Notes: generated from the sequence alone by a model not told the origin. 64,000 nt of DNA from CAYGZL01 sp964354345 (GCA_964354345.1 CAYGZL010000053.1:14598-78597), one strand, 5' to 3'. Positions 16,635-25,992 are shown, counted from the first letter of the stretch. Numbers and translations are program-made.

Positions 16635-19034
16635 TTAAGGTGTCTCAGGATCGATTTTGAGCGCGATATCCCCTGAGAAATTTGGTACAGGGAGTAGCCC
16701 TATACCGTTAGCTATCGTGAATGACGTGGTTTGAGCGAGCCAGCGACCTTCAGAGGGGAGATACCAACGGACAGCGTAGGCGCCATCAATTAATCCCGAG
16801 GGTGCCAGGTCGAGGCCTTGGATGGGATCAGTGCGGTAGATCCAATCGGCGCCGGGTGGATTGCCAGCCCGGGTCAGGTCGTAATATTGATTTTCCATGG
16901 CTCCGATTTCATATTTACGGTCATGCAGCCAGGCAAGGGCGGTATGGCTATCCTGTAATACCAGGACACTAACATCCTTCTCTGTGAGGGTGAAGCTACC
17001 TGGCTTAAGAAGCGCAAGGTCGGTGCCTTTCAGGAATTCGGCCAGGCGCCCGTAGACAGGCCACAGGTAAAGTGGATCTACATAAGAATCCCACCACCAA
17101 TACATCGCGCCGGAGGCAAAACCACTGAAAGTGGCTGCCCACAGGCCATTATGCACCCGAAGCCCCTGGCGGTCATGGGAGGTATTATCTTCACCGGTAG
17201 TAGAAACCCCGTACTCAGCGAAGAGGACTGGCTTTCCGGGAATATCTTTCGTCCAACGCCGATATAGTTCAGGAAAAGCAGTTGCAGGGTCAGCACTGCT
17301 ATACAGATGAAGCTGCGCAAAATCTATGACTTGCAGCTTATTCACCAGGGGTGTGCTGTTGGCGGCGTAACTGGTACTGATGAGATGAGCCTGGGGATCA
17401 TAGGCCTGAATGGTGGGAGTCATCGCTTTGATCCAGGCTGCCATATCGGTGTCAAAAATTGGCGTCCAATTCGCTTCATTCCACCACTCCCAGGCCAGAA
17501 GGGCTGGTGAGTAGCTATAGCGAGCGACGATGTAGCGCAGACGCCGTTCGAAATATTGGCGCGCCTGCAGGTCGGTGGCGAAGCATTCTGGTTTGGCGCA
17601 CATCCCCCCATTAATCGTGTTGTAGGGGTTGTTTTTCCATTCTGCATTCACAGATTCGCTGAAGGCGCCATGGTTTATTAGGACAAGTTCGATAGCAATC
17701 CCACGCTGTTCAGCCAGCTCAAACACCTGGTCGAGTTGAAAGGCTCGATCGAGTCGACGGGTGTAATTCCCTAAACCGGTGTCGCTCCACTCGATGCCGA
17801 AAGACCAGGAGGCCATCCAAACACGGATCAAATTACCGCCATTGGCTGATAAGCGGTCCAGCCAATCCAGGTAATCCTGGAATGGTCGGTGAGTGCTCCA
17901 GCCGAGATTCAATCCAACACCAAAGAAGGTCGTCCCATCGTCATACGCAAGGTAGTTTTTATTCACCGGGTTACGGCGCAGGAAACCATGGGCAAAAGGT
18001 GCGTCAGCAGAGAGCGAGACGGCGGTAATCTGGAGAGGTTCGCTTTTCATTTTCTGTCCCACAAGTTCCGCTTGAACCTGCCATTCACCAGGAGCGGTTG
18101 GTGTAAATCGAGCTCGCCAGCCTGGCTCACCTATGGCTGCCAATGTTTGAGGATCGTAATCCTGGTACCAAAAAGCGGGAACAGTGAAAGCCTGACCCGT
18201 AGGACTGGTATAGTTGATCCGCAGGTCAACTTCGGCCGGGTCGAAAGGGTTAAGAAATGCACCGTCGGTTTCAATAGCAATTTCTACCTTGCGATAAACC
18301 TGAGGAACCGTGGTCAGGGAATTGATTTTCAGGTAATTGACCGGATGGGTTGGAACAGCGGTTGGGGTCGGGAGGATGGTGATCGCTACCACGCCCTTAC
18401 CGAGTGGGGTATCACTTAAGGATATTGCATCCAGATAGGCTTCACCTGCCAGCACAGGGTAGACAATCACAGCCAGCCGGCGGGTGTCTCCCAGGTTTTC
18501 CAACCGGGAAATTGGTTGCCAACTTGTGGCAGCGGTTTTGAAATAGGAGGCTTCCAAATCAAATGAGATGGCGTTCTTGCCTGTAGCAAGTTGGATCTGG
18601 GGCGATTCTTGCCATAACCAGTTATCGCCGGTTGATATGGCGATGGCGACACTGTTCAGACTGCCCAGATTAAGCAAGGTGAAATTTAGGTAGCGTTGAG
18701 AGGCCAGGTTACAGGTTTTTTCTATATAATAGATGGCTTTGGTAAATGAGTCCTTATCATATTTGATGCTCAGTGCGTTACCACCCGTCGTATCCCCTTG
18801 AGCGATGATTTCGATGGCTTTTGCAGATGAATCACTGTAGGAAGGAGGAAGACCGGGCATCCAATCAGTCGTCGCGTTATCAAAGCTCTCGAGATACCGG
18901 GTATTCGGTTGATCGATTGACTGGATTTGGGTATCCTGAGGGGTTTCCTTATTGTTATCGTAGGAGCCCGGCTGGCAGGATGCGATTAATAGGAGAAGCA
19001 TAAGCAAACCAATCGACCGAAAATAATCACGCAT
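16635..19034 (-). CDS. Lipoprotein glycoside hydrolase, clan GH-A-like (GH5/DUF4038-type)
   Basis: A 799-residue lipoprotein. A signal with lipobox LLLLIASC (Cys20) is followed by a beta-sandwich carbohydrate-binding-like region (about 45-210), a DUF5060-like Ig domain (about 235-340) and a TIM barrel (about 350-680). The barrel shows the two catalytic glutamates expected of clan GH-A: the acid/base in WEWWNEANW (Glu520) and the nucleophile in LFAEYGVS (Glu607). A small C-terminal beta domain closes the protein. It should hydrolyse a beta-linked polysaccharide such as a mannan or beta-glucan at the cell surface; the exact family is not resolvable by eye. The gene is separated by 70 bases from the upstream URO-D-family gene. 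Confidence 0.8.
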   Translation of the reverse strand: MRDYFRSIGLLMLLLLIASCQPGSYDNNKETPQDTQIQSIDQPNTRYLESFDNATTDWMPGLPPSYSDSSAKAIEIIAQGDTTGGNALSIKYDKDSFTKAIYYIEKTCNLASQRYLNFTLLNLGSLNSVAIAISTGDNWLWQESPQIQLATGKNAISFDLEASYFKTAATSWQPISRLENLGDTRRLAVIVYPVLAGEAYLDAISLSDTPLGKGVVAITILPTPTAVPTHPVNYLKINSLTTVPQVYRKVEIAIETDGAFLNPFDPAEVDLRINYTSPTGQAFTVPAFWYQDYDPQTLAAIGEPGWRARFTPTAPGEWQVQAELVGQKMKSEPLQITAVSLSADAPFAHGFLRRNPVNKNYLAYDDGTTFFGVGLNLGWSTHRPFQDYLDWLDRLSANGGNLIRVWMASWSFGIEWSDTGLGNYTRRLDRAFQLDQVFELAEQRGIAIELVLINHGAFSESVNAEWKNNPYNTINGGMCAKPECFATDLQARQYFERRLRYIVARYSYSPALLAWEWWNEANWTPIFDTDMAAWIKAMTPTIQAYDPQAHLISTSYAANSTPLVNKLQVIDFAQLHLYSSADPATAFPELYRRWTKDIPGKPVLFAEYGVSTTGEDNTSHDRQGLRVHNGLWAATFSGFASGAMYWWWDSYVDPLYLWPVYGRLAEFLKGTDLALLKPGSFTLTEKDVSVLVLQDSHTALAWLHDRKYEIGAMENQYYDLTRAGNPPGADWIYRTDPIQGLDLAPSGLIDGAYAVRWYLPSEGRWLAQTTSFTIANGIGLLPVPNFSGDIALKIDPETP

Positions 19035-19102
19035 CTATTATGCTCTTTAGTGTGGAATATTCATCGCGACTGGTAAACTCGCCAGCCAGTCAGCCTCTTC
19101 AT

Positions 19103-20050
19103 CTACACAGTATGAACATATTTATGAGCAGTTTCAATCGCCAGACGCAAATTATCCCATGGCGTATCGGATGGAACGGTACAATCTGCAGCCAGGATAA
19201 AATGATCTGAGGCCTGTGCCAGGACTTCCACAACCGCCTGACGAATACCATCGGGACTACCCTGGACGATTACACCGTTACGATCCATACCGCCCATGAA
19301 GGGGCGAGAGAACATTTGCGAAATTTGTGAAGGAGTCATTTGCCGGTCGTCCAGATTGAGACTACAATTGACGATGTGACCCGGGTAATCCAGGAAGGGC
19401 CTGAGGTCATTATAACCGGCGTGATAATCGCAAATATGCAGGATATTGAAGTGGCAAGCCCGGTTGATTTCGTTCATTAAGATTAAATCGTAAGGTTTGA
19501 TGCATTCAAGGAAGGGGGAAAATCCGGGGAAACGGCTGGCCTCACCACCCTGGGTCGAGTGGTAAAAACCATCTACGCCGCGTGCGATACAGCCACGCAC
19601 GAAGGCCAACAGGCTGGCAGTGATAATTTCCATGCCGTCCTTAACTGCGACCGGATTATCCAGCAAGTGGCGGACGACAGTATCACTACCCAGGGCATGC
19701 CCGGCGCACATGAAGGGGGAGTAGAGGGTCATGATGACCGGGGCATCTTTCCCGACGCGCTTAACCAGGCTCTCGACGATTTGCAGCGGGGCCTCGAAGA
19801 AATCCTCCTTATAGAGGGGCATCTTACGCCAATCTTCCGGTCGTTGGATTGCTGGCAGGTTGGGGAATTTTTGTTCGTATTGGATTTTTACGAAATCCAT
19901 GCCGGTATACTTAAAGTATTCGATATGTTTCTCAACTGCAATTTGACCGCGATGGAAGGTGGGATCGAAGTGAAGGAAGAAGGCCGCGGGAATGTATGTT
20001 TGAGGTTGAGAGTGATGGAGCAGAGAGAAGAGGCGGTCGCGTTTGTTCAT
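19103..20050 (-). CDS. URO-D superfamily protein (methyltransferase-like)
   Basis: A 315-residue protein of the uroporphyrinogen decarboxylase fold. It starts NKRDRLFSLLHHSQPQTYIP and has the family-like blocks VIMTLYSPFM, DGFYHSTQGGEASRFPG, HICDYHAGYNDLRPFLDYP and ILAADCTVPSDTPWDNLR. The HemE N-terminal motif RQAGR is missing, so this is not a haem enzyme. Relatives (MtaA, CmuA, VdmB) move methyl groups to or from corrinoids and thiols. The C-terminal cysteine in AADCTVPS is at the place where such methyltransferases keep a zinc ligand. The donor is unknown. Confidence 0.78.
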   Translation of the reverse strand: MNKRDRLFSLLHHSQPQTYIPAAFFLHFDPTFHRGQIAVEKHIEYFKYTGMDFVKIQYEQKFPNLPAIQRPEDWRKMPLYKEDFFEAPLQIVESLVKRVGKDAPVIMTLYSPFMCAGHALGSDTVVRHLLDNPVAVKDGMEIITASLLAFVRGCIARGVDGFYHSTQGGEASRFPGFSPFLECIKPYDLILMNEINRACHFNILHICDYHAGYNDLRPFLDYPGHIVNCSLNLDDRQMTPSQISQMFSRPFMGGMDRNGVIVQGSPDGIRQAVVEVLAQASDHFILAADCTVPSDTPWDNLRLAIETAHKYVHTV

Positions 20051-20059
20051 GGTTTTGTT

Positions 20060-20112
20060 GAAGGTTGGCAGGTTTGAAGGTTGAAAGGTTACTTGGAGAT
20101 AGTCGAAGGTTG
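20060..20112. repeat. Degenerate GAAGGTTG repeats
   Basis: The octamer gaaggttg occurs at 20060-20067, 20076-20083 and 20105-20112, with the related ttgaaagg between. It lies between the URO-D-family gene start and the pyruvate-kinase-like gene end. It is a low-complexity intergenic patch with no evident function. Confidence 0.4.
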
Positions 20113-20149
20113 GTCTATTGATGATACTCCAGATAAGATGAAATGGTCA

Positions 20150-21136
20150 TTAAGATCGGAAGAGTGAAGCTGCCTGTAATGCCGCGACTGGATAGTGACC
20201 AACTGCGGTTTCGTCGGATAGGACGAACCCGCGGTAGCCTTTTCGCAGGGCTTCGTAAAGATAGCAAATTTCGGAACGGGTGGGAGTTGGTTGGGTGGTT
20301 ATGTGTTCCAGTACCTGCCCAGCTAATAACACCGGCACGGGGATAGATATCACCTGGTTTGAAAACAGGTACACTACCTGTGCCATGGCGGAAAGGCCTA
20401 ACTCAGCGCCCAGGTCGCCCCGGCATAACCAAAGTTCGTCAGCAGTGTGAGCAATGGCTAAGCAATCGTTGATGGCTGTACGGCGTTCGAGCTTGGCGAT
20501 CATGTAAACCTGACCTAATAGATCCCGATAGCGTACCATTTCAATTGCGTCCTTAACATAAGAGATCGCGTAGCGTAGATTTTGCCAACCCCTGGCCATT
20601 TCGACAATTGCCAGGTCTTTTTCGTTGAGGGTTTCTTGACGATATTCTGACTCTCGGTAGGTTATCCCTTTGCGGGACTCGATCGGACCGCCTTCTACAA
20701 CACGCACGCGGATCGATTCGTCTGTGGCTGATTCGACGATACACTTAATTTTTGCGTCATTGAGCAGCAGGATCGGGCTGGATTGAAACACCGCCTTGAA
20801 AAAGTCAGCATGAGGTACAGGCAGCCTGCCTGGGTTCTCTGATGAAACTGAGTAAACCAATTCGATCGATTGGCCAACCAGTAATTCGCGGGGAGGAAAT
20901 TGTCCCAGGCGCCATTTACTACCCTGCAAATCGAGAATTAATGGGGGAGGCGGGTCGTAAGCAGATATGAAGGGCAGCAAATGCGCCATCCAATCTTGCA
21001 GTTCGAAGATTGTCAGGTGAGAGGTGTTTATCCGGAAAGCAGTCGCGCCAGTGCTCAGGAGGGATTGCCAGAGGTCCGGTTGAGCAGTGGCTGGACCGAG
21101 GGTGGCGACAATTTCGTAGAAGGACAAGTGGACCAA
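20150..21136 (-). CDS. Pyruvate-kinase-like protein lacking the C-terminal domain
   Basis: A 328-residue homologue of the pyruvate kinase barrel and B domain. Recognisable blocks are VATLGPAT, RINTSH (for RMNFSH), ILDLQGSKWR (for LDTKGPEIR), the catalytic Lys-x-Glu as AKLERR, CRGDLGAE (for ARGDLG) and PTRSEICYLYEALRKG with SDETAVGHYP. The allosteric C-terminal domain (about 120 residues) is absent. Several cation-site and proton-donor positions are changed (Thr-Lys of DTKG to Leu-Gln; ATQML to AGQVL). It is therefore unlikely to be the glycolytic enzyme and may be a regulator or an enzyme on another phosphorylated acid. It is separated by six bases from the upstream DUF2721 gene. Confidence 0.78.
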   Translation of the reverse strand: MVHLSFYEIVATLGPATAQPDLWQSLLSTGATAFRINTSHLTIFELQDWMAHLLPFISAYDPPPPLILDLQGSKWRLGQFPPRELLVGQSIELVYSVSSENPGRLPVPHADFFKAVFQSSPILLLNDAKIKCIVESATDESIRVRVVEGGPIESRKGITYRESEYRQETLNEKDLAIVEMARGWQNLRYAISYVKDAIEMVRYRDLLGQVYMIAKLERRTAINDCLAIAHTADELWLCRGDLGAELGLSAMAQVVYLFSNQVISIPVPVLLAGQVLEHITTQPTPTRSEICYLYEALRKGYRGFVLSDETAVGHYPVAALQAASLFRS

Positions 21137-21142
21137 TATATT

Positions 21143-21535
21143 TTATTTTTCTTCCATGTCGCTCAGGCGCAGGTTAAGGGCATCCACAGATATGTAGATC
21201 TCCCATAGGGAGATTGCCAGGGAGAGTGCCATCAGTAGCAGGCTGAGTCCAAAAATCCATAATCCCAGGATATGCCAACCAGTAAAAAGCACAAACATGC
21301 ACACGACGCAAGAGAACAGACTTGCGACTCCAGCGACTTGCATATACTTGATCAGGTTGATACGTAAACGCAGGCTCTTAATTTGTTGATAGATAATATC
21401 GTCGGGATTTTTCTTATAGTTAACGTGTAGTTCACGGATTAAATTGGCCAGGGTGAGAAAGCGGTTGGTGAAGGCCAGCAAGAGCAGTGAGATGGCAGGG
21501 AAAAGTAAAGCAGGAGTTGAAAGGGTAAGGTCCAT
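21143..21535 (-). CDS. DUF2721 family membrane protein
   Basis: A 130-residue integral membrane protein with the DUF2721 hallmark TPALLFPAISLLLLAFTNRF at the N-terminus. It has one helix at about residues 8-26, a cytoplasmic helical stretch (HVNYKKNPDDIIYQQIKSLRLRI split around 38-60) and two helices at about 65-85 and 89-112. The function of the family is unknown. It lies six bases upstream of the pyruvate-kinase-like gene in the same transcript. Confidence 0.8.
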   Translation of the reverse strand: MDLTLSTPALLFPAISLLLLAFTNRFLTLANLIRELHVNYKKNPDDIIYQQIKSLRLRINLIKYMQVAGVASLFSCVVCMFVLFTGWHILGLWIFGLSLLLMALSLAISLWEIYISVDALNLRLSDMEEK

Positions 21536-21652
21536 AGATAGTAGATATTATATAACATTCAAAGGATCTGAAAGCAGGTGGCTTGGGAATCCTCAGCAGA
21601 TGTCCCAAATGAGGAGAAAAAGTAAGGTCGAGGGTATCGTTTGAGAGAGTGA

Positions 21653-22087
21653 TCATATAGGTGAAACGACTCCCTTTTTAAGTAAGAGATTGGCATAGAA
21701 GGCAGATTCGCCAGTCGCGAGCACCGCGTAGGCTTTCCGGGCGCGATCATAGAACGCGAAGCGTTCGACATAATCAAAATCGGTGAAGTGTTCACCAGAG
21801 GCCAGGATGATACGGCGATAATCTTCCCAGATGACCGGAATGTAATCATGCCCCGGTGTAACTGCCATCACCGCAGCCGGATGCTCGACGAATATGTCCA
21901 GGGGAAAGAGCTTTAGAATCGCCTCGAGCAGAGGTGGGATAGCGTGACCATCGGCGCGGACCAGGCGCTGGGCAACACTGGCAGCAGGGAAGTTGCCATC
22001 CGCGATGACTAACTCGTCACCGTGGCCCATTTCCATCAGGATTTTTAACAGGTCTGGGGAGAGAAGAGAGGAGATGGTTTTTAACAT
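21653..22087 (-). CDS. fucU: L-fucose mutarotase (RbsD/FucU family)
   Basis: A 144-residue protein that interconverts alpha and beta anomers of L-fucose (or a related sugar) before isomerisation. Family signatures are MGHGDELVIADGNFPA at residues 20-35, the acidic-histidine loop and the C-terminal FYDRARKAYAVLATGE segment carrying the conserved Tyr/Arg of the active site. It is a typical length for FucU. It is divergent from an SDR gene across 160 bases. With the isomerase-like, kinase and aldolase genes in the first 10 kb it completes a plausible L-fucose degradation set, although these genes are not in one operon. Confidence 0.88.
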   Translation of the reverse strand: MLKTISSLLSPDLLKILMEMGHGDELVIADGNFPAASVAQRLVRADGHAIPPLLEAILKLFPLDIFVEHPAAVMAVTPGHDYIPVIWEDYRRIILASGEHFTDFDYVERFAFYDRARKAYAVLATGESAFYANLLLKKGVVSPI

Positions 22088-22246
22088 GGGATATCCTTGT
22101 GTGGTAAGGATGAAAAAAAGATATAAGCTTATGTGACATTATACGTTATATCGCGGTACAGGTTGAGTCTGTGCTGAACTGTCATAAAATTGAGCGGAAA
22201 GTAGAGTTACCTTTTTCAAGAGGAGGCGGGTGGTTGGCGTGTTATA

Positions 22247-23071
22247 ATGACGCCGATGAATTACCGAACAGCGGTGATAACTGGTGCATCAAGCGGGATC
22301 GGAGCAGCAACTGCGAGCCGATTGGCTGCCGGGGGATTGCGCGTCACCCTGGTGGCGCGCCGTCTGGAGCGATTGGAGCAACTCGCACGGGAAATCGAGC
22401 AAACCGGTGGACAGGCGGAGGTAATTGGCGCTGATCTAAGCTGTGAAGTCGATCGCCTGCGACTGTTTGAGCAGGTCAATCGAGGAAATTCTGCTCCCGA
22501 TGTCCTGATTAATAATGCTGGTTTTGGATGGTACGGCTTGTTGGAAGAGATGCCATGGATGACTGCGCTGGAGATGGTGAAAATTAATATCGAGGCAGTC
22601 GTCCATTTGAGCAGATTATTCTTGCCAGGGATGTGCCAGCGGAGGCAGGGATATATTATTAATGTAGGATCGATCGCTGGTGGGTTGCCAAGCCAGGGGA
22701 TTGCGATCTATGCTGGGACGAAAGCCTTTCTGGATGCTTTTTCCACCGCGCTCTACCGCGAGTTACGGGGGAGTGGAGTATATGTCAGCATCGTCCGACC
22801 TGGACCGGTGGCGACGGAGTTCTTCGATATCTCGGGGAATTTAGAGAAAGGGCAGCGGATCCCGGTCGCACGCTGGGGAATTCGACCTGAACGGGTTGCG
22901 AATAGAATCTGGTCATTGTTGCACCATCCACGGCGTTCAGTCTATGTGCCGTGGAGCCTGGGCATCGTTCCTCTCGTTGAGCAGTGGTTTGGGTGGGTAA
23001 TGGATTTGGCCGGACCGATTATTTTAAAAAAAAACCGAGAAGCAACGTTTCACAATAGAGAATTAAATTAA
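22247..23071 (+). CDS. Short-chain dehydrogenase/reductase
   Basis: A 274-residue classical SDR oxidoreductase. The Rossmann motif GASSGIGAA, NNAGFGWYG, catalytic Ser in VGSIAG and the YxxxK pair in YAGTK are all present, followed by the RPGPVATEF segment common to the DltE/YqjQ-like group. The C-terminal helix (about 245-265) is hydrophobic and could bind membrane. Starts at ATG 22247 or 22256 are both possible; an aggagg at 22221-22226 is rather distant from both. The gene ends two bases before the convergent galK. Substrate unknown. Confidence 0.85.
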   Translation: MTPMNYRTAVITGASSGIGAATASRLAAGGLRVTLVARRLERLEQLAREIEQTGGQAEVIGADLSCEVDRLRLFEQVNRGNSAPDVLINNAGFGWYGLLEEMPWMTALEMVKINIEAVVHLSRLFLPGMCQRRQGYIINVGSIAGGLPSQGIAIYAGTKAFLDAFSTALYRELRGSGVYVSIVRPGPVATEFFDISGNLEKGQRIPVARWGIRPERVANRIWSLLHHPRRSVYVPWSLGIVPLVEQWFGWVMDLAGPIILKKNREATFHNRELN

Positions 23072-23073
23072 AA

Positions 23074-24240
23074 TTATAGGGGAGTAACGGTCGCGCCCCG
23101 ACTGGCTTTACACAGGTAGACATTCGCCTGGCGACCGGTAGTTTGCGTGTAGTCATTAGAAAGACCCCGGATAAAAGCCTCGGTATGCTCAGCATGCACC
23201 AGGTTCACCGTGCAACCGCCAAAACCAGCGCCGGTCAGGCGCGCGCCGATCACTCCCGGCTGCTGGCGAGCAATCTCGACCAGGGAGTCCAGCTCAGGGG
23301 TGCTGACTTCGTATAGATTTTTCAGGCTGTAATGACCTGCGTACATCAAGGCGCCGAAGGTTTGCGTGTCACCCCGCTGTAGCGAACTGAGCGCAGATTG
23401 CACGCGGGCGATCTCTTTGACGACATGCTCGGCGCGTTTGCGAACAGTTTCGGGTAAGTATGGAGCGTAGGCAGCGAACTCGGTAGTTTTTACATCACGC
23501 AGGGAGCTGATTCCGGGCAAATACTGTTTTAACAGTACAACGGCTTGTTCACAGGCCGCGCGACGTTCGTTGTAGGCCGAAGTTACCAAACTGCGTGGTA
23601 TGTTTGAGTCTGCGACAATAATCGTTGAACCTGCAGGCAGAGGAGCTGGTTCCCAATCAAGACTGCGCGTATCGAAATATAAAGCATGATCTTCTACACC
23701 GTGTGCGCTGGCAAATTGATCCATCAAACCACACGAGACACCGACATATTTATTCTCAGCCTGCTGACATAAACGGGCGATGGTCATGCGATCGGTTGAC
23801 CAACCGCCAAGCGCCTGCCAAAGTACGGCAAAGGCAACCTCAACTGCCGCCGAAGAGCTTAATCCCGCGCCCATTGGAATATCCGATGAATAACAGCATT
23901 TGAGTCCGGTGACAGGATATCCCGCCTCCAGAAGCGCCCAAGCGACACCAGCCGGATAACGTGCCCAACCAGGTAGTGGATTTCCAACCAGATCAACTTT
24001 CTTGATCAGTTGGGATAACCTGAAAATGGACGAGTCGCCCAGATCTACCGCATGGAGGGTGACCAGGTCATCACCCGACGACGCAGCGGCAATAGTTACC
24101 GATCGGTCAATCGCGGCAGGCAATACCGGTCCATTGTTGTAGTCAATATGCTCACCAAGTAGATTCACGCGACCAGGAGCGCGCGCTAAGAAGGTTGGCG
24201 CAGTTTGGAAACGTTGGATAAAAGTTGTTTGAAGATCCAT
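23074..24240 (-). CDS. galK: Galactokinase
   Basis: A 388-residue GHMP kinase that phosphorylates galactose at C1 in the Leloir pathway. The galactokinase signature RVNLLGEHIDYNNGPVLP (about 23-40), the ATP loop PMGAGLSSSAAVEVAF and the C-terminal GARLTGAGFGGCTVNLV are complete. It starts one base beyond the stop of the CoA-transferase beta gene, so it is probably transcribed with the aldehyde dehydrogenase and CoA-transferase genes. This is an unusual partnership; galT lies 7.5 kb away on the other strand and galE is not in the window. Confidence 0.95.
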   Translation of the reverse strand: MDLQTTFIQRFQTAPTFLARAPGRVNLLGEHIDYNNGPVLPAAIDRSVTIAAASSGDDLVTLHAVDLGDSSIFRLSQLIKKVDLVGNPLPGWARYPAGVAWALLEAGYPVTGLKCCYSSDIPMGAGLSSSAAVEVAFAVLWQALGGWSTDRMTIARLCQQAENKYVGVSCGLMDQFASAHGVEDHALYFDTRSLDWEPAPLPAGSTIIVADSNIPRSLVTSAYNERRAACEQAVVLLKQYLPGISSLRDVKTTEFAAYAPYLPETVRKRAEHVVKEIARVQSALSSLQRGDTQTFGALMYAGHYSLKNLYEVSTPELDSLVEIARQQPGVIGARLTGAGFGGCTVNLVHAEHTEAFIRGLSNDYTQTTGRQANVYLCKASRGATVTPL

Positions 24241-24241
24241 T

Positions 24242-25027
24242 TCAGGCGCTGCCTTTTAGGTAGATGCCCTGTGGGTCGAGGTCATCCCTCAAGATAGACA
24301 ACTCGCTAGGTGTGGGGGGGTCAGTATACCTCAGGTTCAATGCAACCTGTAATGCCCAACCTGTATTTGCCTGGGCTTGTTCAACGGTGGCATCGGGATG
24401 GAGCGCAGTCAGGAACAACTCACCACTCTCGCCAGGCTCAAGCAATCCCAGGTCCGTGACGACAACCTGAGGTCCACCGCCCCGCAAGCCGGCAGCCTGG
24501 CGTTCAGCACGCCCGCTTAAAAAGCCGGCTGAAGTGCGAAAGTCAACTTTTTCAGGGAAGCGGCGCTTTTGATGGGGTGTCAAGATATAACAACGATTGG
24601 CCCAGGCAGCGATCTCCTTCGAGCCGCCCGAACCGGGCAGGCGAACCCTGGGATGATGATATTCTCCGATGACCGTGGCATTTATATTACCGAAGCGATC
24701 AATTTGCGCACCACCCATGAAGCCGACATCTACTTTTCCGCGTTGCAGGTAAAAGGCAAAGATATCGTACATGCTACATACGGCAGTGGCACCACTGACC
24801 AGGGTGGGGTCGCCAATAGATAGCGGAAGTCGGTCGGGTTGTGCGCCGATCACACCCGCTTCATAGATCATCAGAAGGTGCGGGGCATGCGTTCGACGGG
24901 CGAGGTTACAGGCCAGATTCGGTAGACCAACGCCAACGAAAACAACATCACCATCGCGAAGTAAGCGGGAGGCGTTGATGGTGAGTAGCTCTGCTGAAGT
25001 ATAAGGTTTGGAGCTAATATCGGCCAT
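24242..25027 (-). CDS. CoA-transferase subunit B (GctB/IpdB-like)
   Basis: A 261-residue beta subunit of a family I CoA-transferase, resembling glutaconate CoA-transferase and the related IpdB ring-cleavage enzymes. Visible are GDVVFVGVGLPNLACNLAR, the glutamate of IYEAGVIGA where the catalytic Glu is expected, VDVGFMGGAQIDRFGNIN and VVVTDLGLLEP. Its start overlaps the end of the alpha-subunit gene by 14 bases, typical for subunits of one enzyme. The acyl substrate is unknown; the adjacent glutamate-semialdehyde-type dehydrogenase hints at amino acid catabolism. Confidence 0.85.
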   Translation of the reverse strand: MADISSKPYTSAELLTINASRLLRDGDVVFVGVGLPNLACNLARRTHAPHLLMIYEAGVIGAQPDRLPLSIGDPTLVSGATAVCSMYDIFAFYLQRGKVDVGFMGGAQIDRFGNINATVIGEYHHPRVRLPGSGGSKEIAAWANRCYILTPHQKRRFPEKVDFRTSAGFLSGRAERQAAGLRGGGPQVVVTDLGLLEPGESGELFLTALHPDATVEQAQANTGWALQVALNLRYTDPPTPSELSILRDDLDPQGIYLKGSA

Positions 25028-25916
25028 AATTAACTACAGCACTAAAGCGAGGTTGGACTTGCAGGTTACTATGAACAGACGAGCCTAGTTTTTCCCAATA
25101 GGTTGCCCGGTCCGGAACACCATAAATCCATTCGTCCAGGTAACTTTGGACTGCGGCTCGGTCAGAGGAAATTTTATCCCATTCCAGGTAGAAGGCGTTA
25201 TCCCGGTCATAATAGCCCTGGGTATAGGATGGATGAGCGCAATATGGAACCTGGCAAACAGCATCGACGATGAAGCCGGGGATGAGCGTTCGGTTTGGAT
25301 CGGAACGGATAATATCTTCAGCGACGATTTCTTCGGCGGTGAGGATGACATGCCGGGCAGCGAAAGCTGCTTCCTTTTGTTCACCAATAATACCCCAGAT
25401 CTGTGCATTCCCTTCAGCATCAGCACGTTGTACATGGACGATGGCTACATCAGGGATTAAGGCAGGTACAACTACTACGGGTTTTCCGGAATATGGATCA
25501 TTGATCGTGCGGTAATTGGGATTGACTTGTTCAAGGTCAACCGCTGCGGTGGAATTCATGGGCATGAAGGGTAAACCCGTGGCGCCGGCTTGAAGACGTG
25601 AGATCATTGCAAAATGAGAGTATTCCTCCCACTCTAACCTTCCAGCCTCGATTTCAGCTCGGACAACGCGTAGTGAACCAACACCCGGATTACCCATGTA
25701 AGAGAAAATGACTTTACGAGCGCAACCAGCTGCGACCATCTGGTCGTAGATCAAATCGGGCGTCGCACGAGCCAGGATCAGGTCCTTTTGACCCTGGCGA
25801 ATTATTTCATGCGCAGCCGCGAAGGGGATCAGGTGTGTAAAACCTGCTGCGTAAAGCAAGTCGCCGTCATGTATAAATTGGTGGATAGCGCAGGAGAGAG
25901 AGACTAGTTTTGTCAT
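25014..25916 (-). CDS. CoA-transferase subunit A (GctA/IpdA-like)
   Basis: A 300-residue alpha subunit partnering the following beta subunit. It has the N-terminal FIHDGDLLYAAGF block, the YMGNPGVGSL loop and VPALIPDVAIVHVQRADAEG, all typical of the CoA_trans alpha fold. The ATG at 25916 begins at the family N-terminus; the frame is open to 26000, but that extra segment would overlap the aldehyde dehydrogenase gene and is unlike the family. The gene lies 76 bases after that dehydrogenase on the same strand. Confidence 0.85.
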   Translation of the reverse strand: MTKLVSLSCAIHQFIHDGDLLYAAGFTHLIPFAAAHEIIRQGQKDLILARATPDLIYDQMVAAGCARKVIFSYMGNPGVGSLRVVRAEIEAGRLEWEEYSHFAMISRLQAGATGLPFMPMNSTAAVDLEQVNPNYRTINDPYSGKPVVVVPALIPDVAIVHVQRADAEGNAQIWGIIGEQKEAAFAARHVILTAEEIVAEDIIRSDPNRTLIPGFIVDAVCQVPYCAHPSYTQGYYDRDNAFYLEWDKISSDRAAVQSYLDEWIYGVPDRATYWEKLGSSVHSNLQVQPRFSAVVNYGRY

Positions 25917-25992
25917 AGGAAGCAGACCGCCAGATATTGCACATGGGATTGGTTGGATACAAACCAACCAATCCCAGCAGGTTTTAGCGATA

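Noticed and set aside
19103..20050. hemE (uroporphyrinogen decarboxylase)
   Set aside because: The fold is right but the N-terminal RQAGR motif of HemE is missing; a methyltransferase-like relative is more likely.
22243..22248. TATAAT as the -10 box for the SDR gene
   Set aside because: It overlaps the first start codon and has no -35 partner at a normal distance.
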